Shown here piece by piece: positions 12,476 to 23,764 of a stretch of 64,000 nucleotides of DNA. The notes beneath the pieces were generated by a model that made no database searches, was not told the origin of the DNA, and saw only the letters and a program-made list of their open reading frames with translations. Numbering within the stretch: the first letter of the stretch is position 1; the number at the start of each line of letters is the position of its first letter. The stretch lies in assembly GCA_030704615.1 (NCBI GenBank), contig CM060731.1:21018001-21082000 (forward strand), given 5' to 3'. This DNA comes from Takakia lepidozioides (taxonomy: Eukaryota > Streptophyta > Takakiopsida > Takakiales > Takakiaceae). A program made the position numbers and the translations under genes.

Positions 12476-13150
12476 GCACCTTTGCATGTCCTCTCCCCAC
12501 ATATAGCCATACAGGTTTTGTGGATGAAGGCCATCACTTCTCAGTGGTTCGAGATCATGGCCTCCCTCCTACAGTGGCGCATATTTGCCTGCATGGTGGA
12601 CCATCTTGGCTGCACAGGCCGTTTGACAGAGGACTTTGTCAACAAAATTAACTCGGTGTTTTGGTGTTGGTGGCCCTGCTTAGTGCTTGCAACATTCATG
12701 CCGATGTGGAGTAACAGAAATGTCGCAAATGCCTTCTCAAGTGGCATGCTACAAACTATGTGACATCTATGCAGCAGCTGGCAGCTGGGATGATGACTTG
12801 TAAAGGTGAGAAATAGAGCTGTTAGAAAGGAGCCAGGGTGTAGGTTGATAACTGCTCATGTAATCTGTCTCCTAGCAGATTCAATTGAGGATCCATGCGG
12901 AGGTGAGGAGATTCTCTAGTTGGATGAAAGAGGAGGGGTACGTGCCTGACACATGATATGCATGATGCAGAGGAGCAAAAGGAAGTTTCTCTATACCGCC
13001 ACGGGAGAAGCTGGCGATTTGCTCATCTGCATACCCCCTGGAATGGCGATGAGTGTCACTAAGAACCTTTGGGTGTGTGGTCACCGCCACACCTTCATTT
13101 CCCAGATTGTTCGGCGAGTTGTATGGTGGTTTCTGGTGAACCAAACAAAA
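12476..13150 (+). pseudogene. Decayed PPR-DYW 3' part
   Basis: Starting at about 12476 the plus strand reads as the last PPR, E and DYW regions of a sibling of the intact gene, with many frameshifts. Visible pieces are SHTGFVDEGHHFSVV and DHGLPPTVAH (12.5-12.58 kb), a scrambled GCTGRL region, a YVPDT segment (about 12.95 kb), and the DYW core, where CGDCHLATKF has become CGHRHTFISQIV (13.07-13.12 kb). One cysteine of the CxxC motif is lost as well. Everything upstream of the last repeat is absent, replaced by the LINE. Decay is much further advanced than in the copy at 1-2.2 kb. Confidence 0.85.
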
Positions 13151-14468
13151 TGCATCGCAGTGTGCTTCAGATGTGAATCACAAAAGGTCACAACTGTAAG
13201 CAAAATGTGAGTCCATTTGAGCCAGTGAAGAAGTTTCCCTGAACTCCATCGCAGATTCAGCAGATCTTATGCATGAGCTGTGCGTGAAAGGGGGTCTGGC
13301 AACAAAGCTTCCTGCCGGAAGGCAAGGGCATAATTCGGGAGCTACATGCACCGGAATATGACCTAGAAACAGCAACAGCACGTAAGACTTTAAACCTGGC
13401 CTTTTTCTTCCGTCGTTCTGTGCTGGCCTTGCCCTTTAGTGATCTTCTCTCTTCCTCTGCATACGTTCGCGTAGCTACGGGGTATGTTCCCCCTCTGTGA
13501 GCCCTTCACGGCCCCATGTGGTTATTTTTTCAACTCTTTTAATTTAGTTCAAGGGTTTTATCCCTTTTCGCGAGGGGGGAAAATATTTAAAAAGACGGCA
13601 GAAGAAAAAAAAGAAGAAAAAACATCCACCACTTCCCACCGCGCACAATAGAGTCTATATTCTCTACCTCTTGCACCAAGCAAGAATCCTACCACTAGAC
13701 CAAGTGCCCCAAGTGATTTGAAATGTATGTTATTCAAAAAACAATAGGAACAATGTAAGAACTTAATGCAGGTGTGCGATTTGATGGTAGAAAATACGTA
13801 GACCTTGATCCATTGCCCACGGCCGTTTAAAGGTGTTTATCTTCCAACCCCCTTCTCCCTTTCTCTCTCTTCTTTGCAATGTGGCCATAGACGGCAGTCT
13901 CATTTCAGCTGGAGGAGGGAAGAAATGCACTACTGAAAGGTAGAACCAAACCAACAGGCTCGGCAATGTAAGTTCGGAGTTTACTGTATTTGTTTTAGTG
14001 AAATATACTAGAATTAAGGTGGTGTTGCTTCCATATGAAAAACTACAAGTTGGCTACAGCTTTTCGGGGGTAGGTGTCCAGACTCACATGGCCCTGTGGA
14101 CGTTAGCTAGTTTGACACACAATTGCAAGTATGGCTCAAACAGGCTGTTGTCTCTTCCAAAGCTAGTTTAGAAACACCAACCCGATATTACAATGGTCTC
14201 CTGTGCATGAATGATAAGGTAGATGAACCTAATTCAAACCACTTTTAAAAATGGACCCCTAGATAAATACACAAAACCAACCACATGCAAAGCTAGAAAG
14301 GCTCATATCTTTACAAGTGGTCCAGCTTAGATCATGTGGGGGGCTACAATGGTAATTGCAGTCACCTCTTTTAGATCAAGGTCGATTATGATGACAGCAG
14401 CGAGTGGAAACCTTCATAATTACATGTGGTTCATATTTGAAATATTGCTGCGCAGTTGGAGTGAGGTA
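13151..14468. other. Intergenic, no gene recognised
   Basis: No coding region or RNA gene is recognisable. The stretch 13590-13625 is A/G-rich. Nothing else stands out. Confidence 0.5.
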
Positions 14469-14472
14469 TTAA

Positions 14473-15669
14473 CCCTTAAGTGTCAAACTGAACCATTTTG
14501 GGTCAGTTAGGTTTTTTTAACCAGCCATAACTTCCTGTGGTTAGGGCAGATTGGCCTTTTTTTTGGCTCAATCGACAGATAATTGGGTCCCCCTTCATAT
14601 GGCATTGGCCAATTGGTCAATGCCTGAAGGGGTATGGGTATGGACCAATTGGAAGGGGGCACATTCAGCTTGTTGAGGCCAATTTGGCCCCCCTAACCTG
14701 CCCAAGTTGCTGACATGGCAACTGCGGTCAGGTTAGGGTGACTGAAAGATACCCCATAAAGGTTAGGGCGGCACGCTCCCCCAAACTCCTTGATTGCCCG
14801 GCGGGGGCATGGTGCCCGGCGCAGGTTTGGGCATTCCCAGGCCTGGGCCCTAGCCTGAATCGACGGCGATGGCAGCTCCGGCAAACGGCATGCAGGGCGG
14901 GCTGGAGGGAGCTCGAGAAAAATGCCACGAGGGGTGGGCCAAACCTAGGGCGGGGGTTTGAGAGGGTTGAGTGGAGTGGCCCCCCATGAAAGCAGGCCCG
15001 GTAAAGCCAGAGGAGCTCCCAAGCCCCATGCCCTTCTGGGCTATGGCTCCAAATAACCTAGGCCTGCAGGCTATAACATAGGTGTGCCATTTGAAGTCTT
15101 GGGCAGGGAACCTAAAGATGTGAGGGCAGTTACCAATTGGTCCCAAACTTTTTTTGGGATCTCAAATGGATGTTCATGACACTTCAACCGAAGGGATTAG
15201 GAATTGAACGGCTGAATTTGTTTGTATAATTTTATGAAGAGATATTTTGGCCCTGCCCAAAGAAATGGCATATTTTTGACCCCCCAATTTGTCACTACAA
15301 AGGAGCCCACTTGAGAACATTTCAGAAAAAACTGAAATTTTATGAGAATGTGTGTTATCAGGTATGGAACAACATTCTTGAGACTCTCAAACAGAAAAAA
15401 ATTAAAAATGCCCAAATACGAGCAGAAAATTACTTTTTTTGGCACCTAGTTCTTAGTGGAGATTTTTTTTTTTGTCCCCGCTCTACACTTCATAATCTTC
15501 AGATCTGGCAGTTGGATTTTGGTGAAACTTTTTGTGGTAGGAGGTGGGGTAGGTGGGAAGTAATTCCAACGGTCAGTTTTACAAGGACACAAAGATTCTA
15601 TAGATAAAAAAAAATTTGTGGGTCATGTTTTTCCACGAGAGGGTGAAAATGAGTTTTGACACTTAAGGG
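14473..15669. mobile_element. Non-autonomous DNA transposon with piggyBac-like ends
   Basis: The left end reads CCCTTAAGTGTCAAA (14473-14487) and the right end is its exact reverse complement (15655-15669). The element is 1197 bp. Immediately outside each end is TTAA (14469-14472 and 15670-15673). A TTAA target duplication followed by an inverted repeat starting CCC is the signature of the piggyBac superfamily. No transposase is encoded inside; the interior is rich in G/C and CC-GG stretches at 14680-15060 and otherwise featureless. It is therefore a MITE-like or internally deleted derivative. The terminal repeat is short (15 bp perfect), so the superfamily assignment is an inference. Confidence 0.72.
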
Positions 15670-15747
15670 TTAAGGCAGATTTGGTAACGCCTCCAAACAG
15701 TTAAGCAGGATGCCTCGATCCGATTTACAGCATGCCGCCGTCACTTA

Positions 15748-18354
15748 TTGCATGAAACTACGTTAGTTGTTGAATTGATTGTGATCAAATTTGAATTTCA
15801 AACTAGGCACTATAACTGCAGAGGCGGGCCATTTTCGAAATGGAGTTTTAGAGGGAAATATCCACATTTGCTTTCACGTTCAGTTGGTACCAAAATCGAA
15901 CAAATTCCATGCTTCCCAGGCATTTCGATTGTTATCTGGTAGTGATTTGGGAGGTAATCATGAGAATGTTCAGTTTGTGAGTAGTGATTCTGATCGTGAG
16001 TGCCAAAGGAGGGAAATTCATAATCGACAGATATCGCGATCAATGACGACTGATCAGCCCGATAGTGAGTTGAGTGATTCAGGAAGTGACTCGTTAGATA
16101 ATCCTGCAAATTATGAGTGGGCGCAAAATCCATATGATAGTGTTGAGATCCAGTGTGGGCAAGGTAGAGGTTTCGAAATTGATGACGATGGCACACAGGG
16201 AGTTCACAGTTGCGGGGTTAACGATCCACCGATGCCTAATCCCATATCCACTCCCGTTCTGAATTTAGACTGCACACAAAATGCAGACGTGACACCTGAC
16301 TGCTAGACGATCACACGGAGCTCCTCATCTGAAGAAGAACGGGAACTGGACAAACAATTCATTGAGATTGACGATGAATGTTGTGGGGGCAGGAATGGCA
16401 ATTCGAGAGGCAAGCAGGCAGTGAGGTGTCCCTCTGACAAGCCTGCGAAACCATTTATATGGAGTAACAAGAACCAGAAAGCGGGGAATCAAAGGGATAT
16501 TGACAGACAACGAGGAAGTTGAATTGGTAAATTACATTATAAAGATGCAGGAGTATGGGCACCCGCTGACGTTAACACAGTTGCGCTTGAAGGTCGCAGA
16601 GATTTGCCAGGAACGCCAAACACCATTCAAAGACGGTATCCCAGGGTGTGGTTGGGTTAGATGGTTCAAAAAGAGGCACCCATAACTTTCTTTGCGGCAT
16701 TCCCAAGGCTTGGAAACAGGACGTGCCAAGGGACTTTGTCCAGCCAATGTCCAATCGTTTTATGATAACCTGGCTGAAGTATATAGGAAACACAACTATT
16801 CACCAAAGAGGATTTGGAATTGCGATGAATCAGGGGCTCAAGCAGGGAGGAACAGAGGAGCTTTAGTCATTGCCAAGAAGGGTTCCAGAAGAGTCCATTC
16901 AATTATACCAGACGAGAGGGAATGGCTCTCGGTACTGTCATGTATGAATGCAGGTAGCGGAAAGATTCCAAATTTCTATATTTTCAAAGGCAAAAGGTTC
17001 AGACAGAATTACATAATTCGTTGTGAGAGCGGTGCAACTATGGCGATGCAACCGAAGACTTGGATGACCTCCTTCTTGTTCTCAAAGTGAATATCTCACT
17101 TCATTACAGCAGCTGAACATCTCGGGAATGCCATCATACCACAGAATCGGCACCTACTCATTCTCGATGGACACAATTCACACGTCACTATTCATGTCGT
17201 CAAGAAAGCAAAGGAGGTGGGCCTAGATCTCCTCACACTTCCTTCACACACATCACATGCCATGCAGCCCTTGGATGTGTCCATGTTTAAGTCATTCAAG
17301 ACAAACTTTAGAGCATTTCGAGATGTCTGGGCAGCTGCTAATAAAAGAGCTATAGCGAAGAAGGAAGATCTAGCTCCATGGGTGTCATTATCTCTTAACA
17401 AAGCTCTCAGTTCGGACAAAAGGATTTATGACGACAGGGATATGGCCTATCAATCCAGAAGCAATGGCTCATAAGATGGGTCCAAGTCAAGGGTTCAGAA
17501 ATGAAGAGTCGAAGGATGACCCTCAGGCAAGTCCAGAAGAGATACGATCGGCAACCATTGAATTACAAGTCGAGGGAGTTATGGGGTATCATGTGATACC
17601 CTCAACACAAGATCAACGACAACATTATTTCGTGCAAGTTGAAAGTGACGCCGAAGTAGATGGTGAAGCCACCAGTGAGCAGCCGAGAACTCAGTCCAAC
17701 AGTCTATCCCCATCAGCTGAAAGAGCTGAAAGAGACATGGTTCCTGCATTGATTAGTCGAGACAACATTTCAAACTTCCTAACCTTGCCAGAAATTCGAG
17801 TATCGACACGACGTCAATGACCTACAGACTCTACCGAACCATCCATTGATTATAGCAAATCGATATTGATGACTTCAGATGATTATTTGAGATCATTGGA
17901 GCAGAAATCTGCACGGAAAGAGGAAGCTACCAGGCTTAGGGAAGAACGGAGGGCAGCACTAGTTTTGGCCAAGGAACGGAGGGCAGCTGAGAAGCTTGAT
18001 AAAGCAAATGTAAAATGCCAGAGGGGTGAGGATCGGCAGGCCATGAAACGATTCAATGAGGCTTGGTCTGCAAAGTCATGCACTGCGGCTGGAGAGAGGC
18101 TCCACGAGGTGATCAGAACACAAGCACCAATCCCTCCTAGCACGTACAGAGGAGTGTATTGCCGGAATGCTTCTCCCATTTGCCGAAGGAACATGAAAAT
18201 TGCTATTCAACGTAGAGCAGCGAGGAAAGCCGGACAAGATATTTCAAACTTGCAGCTCATAGAACCTCCCTGGGTGTACAGACTAATCAGAAGTGGAAGG
18301 TTACGGTTATTCAAGGCTTCCAGATATGAAAGGATGCAAAACATGAATGACTAA
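15748..18354 (+). pseudogene. Degraded DDE_1 (pogo/Tigger-type) transposase gene
   Basis: A cut-and-paste transposase gene broken by stops and shifts. The first part (15791 to about 16490) encodes an acidic, serine-rich leader (SGSDSLDNP, SSSSEEEREL). It continues in another frame as the CENP-B-like helix-turn-helix: ILTDNEEVELVNYIIKM, then LTLTQLRLKVAEIC (16497-16620). The DDE_1 catalytic blocks follow: WNCDESG (about 16.82 kb), LDGHNSHVT (about 17.17 kb) and LPSHTSHAMQPLD (about 17.24-17.28 kb), supplying the three acidic residues. Then comes TTGIWPINPEAM after a frameshift near 17415, and a basic coiled C-terminal tail (SARKEEATRLREERRAAL, to 18354). In-frame stops: TAG 16304, TAA 16683, TGA 17088 and TGA 17818. 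Terminal inverted repeats were not found, so the element borders are uncertain. Confidence 0.86.
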
Positions 18355-18420
18355 GATCAGATCTGAAAGGATGGAAGACTACGATCAAATCTGAAAGGAT
18401 GCAAGACATGTATGACTTAC
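18326..18420. repeat. Short degenerate direct repeat at transposase 3' end
   Basis: The phrase GAAAGGATG recurs three times (about 18330, 18366 and 18395), each with similar flanks (ATCTGAAAGGATGCAAGACA), partly overlapping the last transposase codons. It may be subterminal repeats of the DDE_1 element. Confidence 0.5.
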
Positions 18421-21028
18421 TTACCCAAACTCCAACATACCCTAGACCCAAACTTAGAAATTTGAAGGTTTGCGTTGGCTATTCTCTGGTTATTTTTTGA
18501 TGTGCAAATGTGGTGGCTGTTTGAGCTCGTGTGTTCCTGCGTGAGGCTTTGACTGTTAAACAATCCCTTGACCTGGGGGCTCCAAAAACTAAGTTCACAC
18601 CATTGTTCACTAACTTAGATCTCATTTTATTTTATTGCTGGAAGGTCCTGATATGGGTTTCTAATTGAATGCACAAGAAGGACCATTGTTGGTGAAGAGT
18701 AAAAGTTCCTGAAGTATTTGTCTACAGACAGGCTGGCGATGCAACCTTTTCATTTTGTGGTTTTGCTCTATTCTAGAAACGTTCCTTGCTACTGGAAAAT
18801 GGATACTAGCCATTGTTTCCCATAACTTAGATGGCAGGATTCCAGCAGGACTCAATGGGAGCAATGAGTTAGAACACAATGCAGATGGGAGTGACCTGCA
18901 AATTTGATTTAGTCACATGGTGGCCAGCCAATCTATCTAATTTACTTGGAACTGGTGTGGTGTAACTATTGTGGAATGAACTTTGTTTTCAGGTTTAAAT
19001 CCACCGGTCCTGTGAAAAATCTCGGCTGTTTCAAGTTATTTTTAGTCCATTGAGTTCTGGCCAGTTTTCAGTGTGTAAAACCAGAAAATGTACTTAGGGC
19101 TTCCATACAAATTTCACAGGAGTATTTTCTGTCATCAATCTAGGAGAACCTTGTATAAATTCTGTGAGGTTAACATATCTTGGAGCTTGCCAAACAATTT
19201 TTTCATAGTAGATATTGTGTCCTCCATTGGCAGATATTTCTGCACATATCAAATGGAGGAAGAGACGAGAATGAAATCCGTTGGTTAGGTGTAGAAGATG
19301 GGTTTGCAGTTGTGGATGCAATGCGGGAAGTTGGCTTGCGGCCCTCACGCATGGCGCTGGAAACTCTCCTGACTACATCAAGCTGTGTATGTGTCTGTGA
19401 AACAGAGAGTGTCCTGAACTGGTCGTAGTGACTGTTAGCTAAGGTGTACCCTTAGGTCTCAGTCCAGTCCTCAGAAGATCAGTTCTGGTAGGCTGCATCT
19501 ACCAGGGAATGACCCTCAGCCCGACATTCACTGACCTCTCACAACCAGCAACAAAGTTGACTGCAAAGTTGACTAATTAATTGATCAAATCATGCACTGT
19601 TAATCAAGGCACCTTCTTCAACACATTTCACCCTGTTTTCCCCTCTTAATATGACATGGTCCTCAACACTTTTGGCCTGAGAAGTAAGGCAGTTGTGAGC
19701 ACATTGTTTTGTAAGGTATCGGATACATGAAGTCTGTGTGATTATACCAGAGGTTTCATTCCTAGTGCGCGAGCAGTTGATCGGATTCCTAAATCTATGT
19801 TCGCAGCTGAGCTAGCTCTAACCTAAGGCTAGACTGGTCAATTTAGTTCTTCTCAATTGTAGATCATACTGGCGGGAGAAGGAATCGAAACTGGCGGGAG
19901 ACCGGATCATATCTTGTGATGAGCGATCAGGTTTACGTTTCAGTCTGATCAGTTTTAGGAAGCGAGGAGATTAGTTTTCTCACGCCATCTGATTATGTTT
20001 GAGCAACTTGTGGTCTGATTTTGGCTGGTGGTAGATCACCATGCATATGGACCCGATCAGTTTGGTACTTAATCGAACTCAGGTTACTAGAAGAGGCAGG
20101 TTTATTTTATATAAGTACACGAGCAGTTTGCTGGCAGGAGTTGTGCACATTTTGTATATGTATCACTCCATGAAGAGACAAACAACTTACACGTTAAGGA
20201 CACTGCAGTGTGAGTGTTCGGTTGATTTCTGGTCCAGAATAGAGCCCTCTACTGGCCCACAATGGGTGTTTTCTGTATTCGCACTTTGAATAATCAACAA
20301 TATTACGGTTTTTGACATTTGATTTTTGTTTGTTCTGCAACAATTCTTATTTACATTTGCCAATATCAGAAAAATATCAGTACCAAAAATGCATCTCTCA
20401 ACTTTGTTGTGTTTCTTAAATGAGCCAGAATAGGTTCATCTACCTAAATCTGGTACTACATTAAGGTCTGCCAGGGGTTTTCCCAATAAAAATTCTGCCC
20501 GTGAAACAGCCGAATCAAAGACACCCATGAACCCCCTGGCATCTCCCCTCCAATTTGGAATGAAGCCCTCAACACCATGTAGAAACAAAAGCAAAAGGGA
20601 AAGCAAAACCTTATAGAAAACATGAACAAAAGACTGCACAAGCTGTTGGTCTTGCAATGCTGAAGCCTTTATGCCAAGCTTTCCACCCTTCCCTCCTTTA
20701 GGAAGTCTAGAGGCCATGCTCCCCACATGCTTCCGTTAGGGTTCGAGCTGCTACGACTAAGATTTTGTAAGAACCGGAACATGAGGTTATGAAAGAAATA
20801 ATCGCCCAACACTGAAAATAACCTCTTTGAAAGTAACCCCGAGGTAAAGAGCCATCTAAGAATTCCCTTTGTTAAAATCGCAACCTTCTCAGACGGGAAG
20901 TTTCATCTTAATAGGAGGAGGTATTGTACACCAGTTGGAAGAACCCTCGACCCGGAATTCAAACTGTGGAAGGGCCTCATCAGCTGCCCTTCCCCTACAC
21001 ATAGTAATATAATAATAATATAATATAT
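18421..21028. other. Intergenic, no gene recognised
   Basis: No recognisable gene. Open frames are short and lack family motifs. A minus-strand frame at 20436-20726 is the longest (96 codons) and looks like chance or a decayed repeat. Confidence 0.45.
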
Positions 21029-21194
21029 GATGTCATAAATTATGGTGTCTCTTCACCCTAAATGGCTACTATTGCCTTCCAATAGGAAGGTGGACACCTT
21101 TGCGACACCAATAGGTGGATTGAACCCAAATTGAACCCACAATCACTTTTGAGGTGGTATGTGCCCATTACCACTAGGCTACAATTTGGTTGTC
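21029..21194 (-). mobile_element. SINE family A copy
   Basis: Read on the minus strand, this matches the SINEs at 34342-34520 and 38389-38562. It starts with GACAACCAAATTGTAGCC, has the head AGTGGTAATGGGCACATACC, then the B-box-like GTGGGTTCAA, and then the segment complementary to GTGTCTCTTCACC near the 3' end. The extreme 3' end is shortened and there is no clear target duplication. An extra partial duplication of the GGGTTCAA segment lies at about 21118-21142. Confidence 0.75.
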
Positions 21195-21500
21195 CCCTAT
21201 ACATCAGGTGTGGAGAACAATGCTCATGGAAGGCCCCGCAAAAAGGGAGAGAAGATTATACCACACCTGTCAAGGCATTTGAACTCAGAATTAACTCAGT
21301 TCTCTATCCAAGTGACTGCTTTGGCCAAGCTGTGCTGTGACCAAATGGCAAAGCTATGCTGTAGCCCAAGTTTCATTTAAAAAAAAATCAGCGAGTGAGA
21401 AGATAGCATGATGAAGTGGAGGGGCGGGTGGAAAAGGAGGGGAGGACAGGCAGATGAGAGGAAATAGGGGAGTTAAACAACATGCCAGTAGAACAGGCAA

Positions 21501-21545
21501 TACATATATATATATATATATAGGCAATATGTATATATATATATT
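21501..21545. repeat. (TA)n microsatellite
   Basis: Two runs of alternating TA (about 21504-21521 and 21532-21544) are separated by GGCAATATG. Simple sequence only. Confidence 0.9.
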
Positions 21546-22097
21546 AGAGAAAGGTTTGAGGGGGACCTTTTAATTTATTACTGAGGAAAAAGTAACCTCA
21601 CAAACAGGTCATGCAGGCTGATGAAGGGGACGCCGCCCCGTGACCAAGAGACAAGGAGAATGGCAACGATGAAGAGCCATGAAAACACTATCAGACCGTA
21701 AGAGCCGAAGATGGCATGCGCCTAACTGCATATTAAAGTTGGGCTCCTAAGAAGGCATAAAAAGAGGAAGAGCAGTAGATGCCAAAGAGCATTGTTGAAG
21801 CGAGCGAAAAGCAAAATTCAGCTAAGTAAGCTAGCCTTCAGATACTGGGCAACTGAGGAGGAACAGCCGGTGAGTCCCAGCCAATATATATATATTTTTT
21901 GGCAATATTGATAACCGGAAAATTTTCATTATATTCGGCGAATGTATTTAATCGTAAAACATTGTGGGCCGGTCATTACAAGGCTACTTCTAAAGCTTTA
22001 TTTTTTCCACTTCATTGTACCTTCATCCATCCTTTAATAAATTTCCAGGGCCTTTGTCCCTGTTCTTTAAGAAATAAAAAATAAAAAAATAAAAAAA
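21546..22097. other. No gene recognised; repeat tail
   Basis: No coding content is recognised. At 22045-22090 the phrase GGGCCTTTGTCCCTGTTC is followed by an A-rich stretch. Similar GGGCCTCTGTCCCC phrases next to A- or T-rich tracts recur near 35.91 kb and 47.32 kb, so this is probably the 3' tail of a dispersed retroelement. Confidence 0.45.
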
Positions 22098-22157
22098 GTT
22101 AAGCGCCTTTGCACCGGAATAGTATTGGGATGGGTGACCTCCACGGTAGTCCCTACA
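22098..22157 (+). pseudogene. 5S rRNA 3'-part fragment
   Basis: The sequence runs GTTAAGCGCCTTTGCACCGG then AATAGTATTGGGATGGGTGA then CCTCC. This follows plant 5S rRNA from the GTTAAGCG position through the internal promoter C box (GGATGGGTGACC). The 5' half is missing and several positions differ, so it is not a functional 5S gene. It directly follows an A-rich tract and precedes a tRNA-like SINE head (22166). Confidence 0.75.
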
Positions 22158-22165
22158 CTCACAAT

Positions 22166-22300
22166 AAAACCACCAGTCAGTAGAGCACTGAGTACCACCC
22201 AGGTGATTCTGGGTTCAAATCCTGCTACCTTTTCGGTGCGATATGATCTTCTCCCCCTTCCCTTGAAGAGGAAACCCAGAATATTTGAGATGGTTTTTGA
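22166..22300 (+). mobile_element. SINE family B copy, partial
   Basis: It shares a tRNA-like head with the copy at 29619: CAGTAGAGCACTGAGTACCA (A-box region), then CCCAGGTGATTCTGGGTTCA continuing AATCCTGCTAC (B box), and the body phrase CTTCTCCCCCTTCCCTTG. No target duplication was found. Position right after a 5S rRNA fragment suggests either a composite element or adjacent insertions. Confidence 0.72.
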
Positions 22301-23764
22301 AGTAGAGGGGTGTAAAAGTCTGCTGGCACAGTAGACTCAGGAATAATCCTGGAAGGAGAGTCTGTCCCTTGAGCATTGAGCACAAGCCTTGTGCTCGCCG
22401 CCTCATGGCGACAGAGAAAAATCTCGACCATCGGGCCACCTCCTCTGTCTAAAATGGCCGTGCCACGTCTGCGCCACGTAGGATGAACGTGTGTAAACGT
22501 GGTAACCCGAGCAGTCAAAAGAATGACTGGAAGTGCGGGCCCAGCAAAGCGCAGACAGCGATCGGGGGCGGTGCGGTGGAGGTCGGGGGGGTGGCCCGAT
22601 GTGGAGACGGGAGATAGCAGCGGCGGAAGCGCGGCGATCAAATCGATCGTAATGGTGAGGTCACGGGTGCGCAAGATCCGGTGTGAAGCCAGGAATGATT
22701 TCTGGTTTCCATGTGAAGCTCCGCCCTGCGATCTGGCCCACAAACTTGATTCGCCTGTCTTGTTTTGTCACTAGCACGCTAGATGTGTACGTCTGTCTCT
22801 TTGTCTTTCTCTGTCTAGTTTCTCGGAGGATAGGCGTAAAACCTGACGGGCAAAATGTTGATTATGTCTAACATACGTGGAGTAGTGGGAGCAAGGGGTT
22901 TTTAGTAGGTTTCCCGTTTACTTCTGATTCTGTTCCGAACCGGGAATGGTTGCACGAGGCCTGCTGTTGTGTAACTTATCTATGCTCGCTCTGTCTCTCT
23001 TTCTCTTCTCTTGGCGCGGGGTCTATGGCCAGAAGGCTAGGGCAAACAACGTCGTATGAGTACATTCTCTCTTTTCTGAGACCAAAGCGAGTTCTTCAAT
23101 TACGCTAGAAATCAGGTTTTGTTCATCTGTTTGTCCTGGTGTTGGATACTATCCTCCTTTGGTTTGGGCGTGTTCTCTATCAGGGGAGAAGTGTGTGAAG
23201 GAGCAAGACATCACTCTGCCTTTTGCATACATAGACAGTGGGATTGGCCTTTGGTTAAATACGGTATCCGACCTCCTCCCTACGTACTGGTAACACTATC
23301 TAAGGTCACAGCACAGTTGTATAGATTTTTTATAGATCAATTCTTGAATTTGGTTCGCATAACTGTGTTACGATGTTTCGGGCATGTCTGACTAGATATT
23401 GGAGAACAACGCATGTGTTTTCCATGTGTACATCAGTGGAGATCCTATGAGCTGGCATTGCTTCTTAGTGCGATGGCCCTCTACTCTTTTCCAATTCTGC
23501 AGATTGCCGTAGAGCGAAAAGAGAGAGTACATATGTGATACCGGAAAGCGAGACTCTCGTAAGTGCGAGGGTCTATGTGTAGCACTTGCATAGTCCATTA
23601 ACAGAAGGATAAAGCCATAGATAAACTGTTTGCAAGTTTTTTTTCTTGCTTATCGCTCATGCTCAGGGCCGTTAAGGATGCGCGCAGGAACTGATTGTTG
23701 CGAGGGCTTCGGTGCGGTGCACACACACACATGCAACCTAATCACTCGCTGCAGAGAGACTGAC
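22301..23764. other. Intergenic upstream of F-box gene
   Basis: A GC-richer patch (22440-22720) contains open frames on both strands without recognisable motifs. The rest is probably the promoter and 5' leader region of the F-box gene. A short (AC)n run lies at 23717-23729. Confidence 0.4.

Noticed and set aside
14680-15060. Coding gene inside the piggyBac-like element
   Set aside because: Open frames on both strands are GC-driven and show no transposase motif.
22098-22157. Functional 5S rRNA gene
   Set aside because: Only the 3' half is present and it carries several changes.
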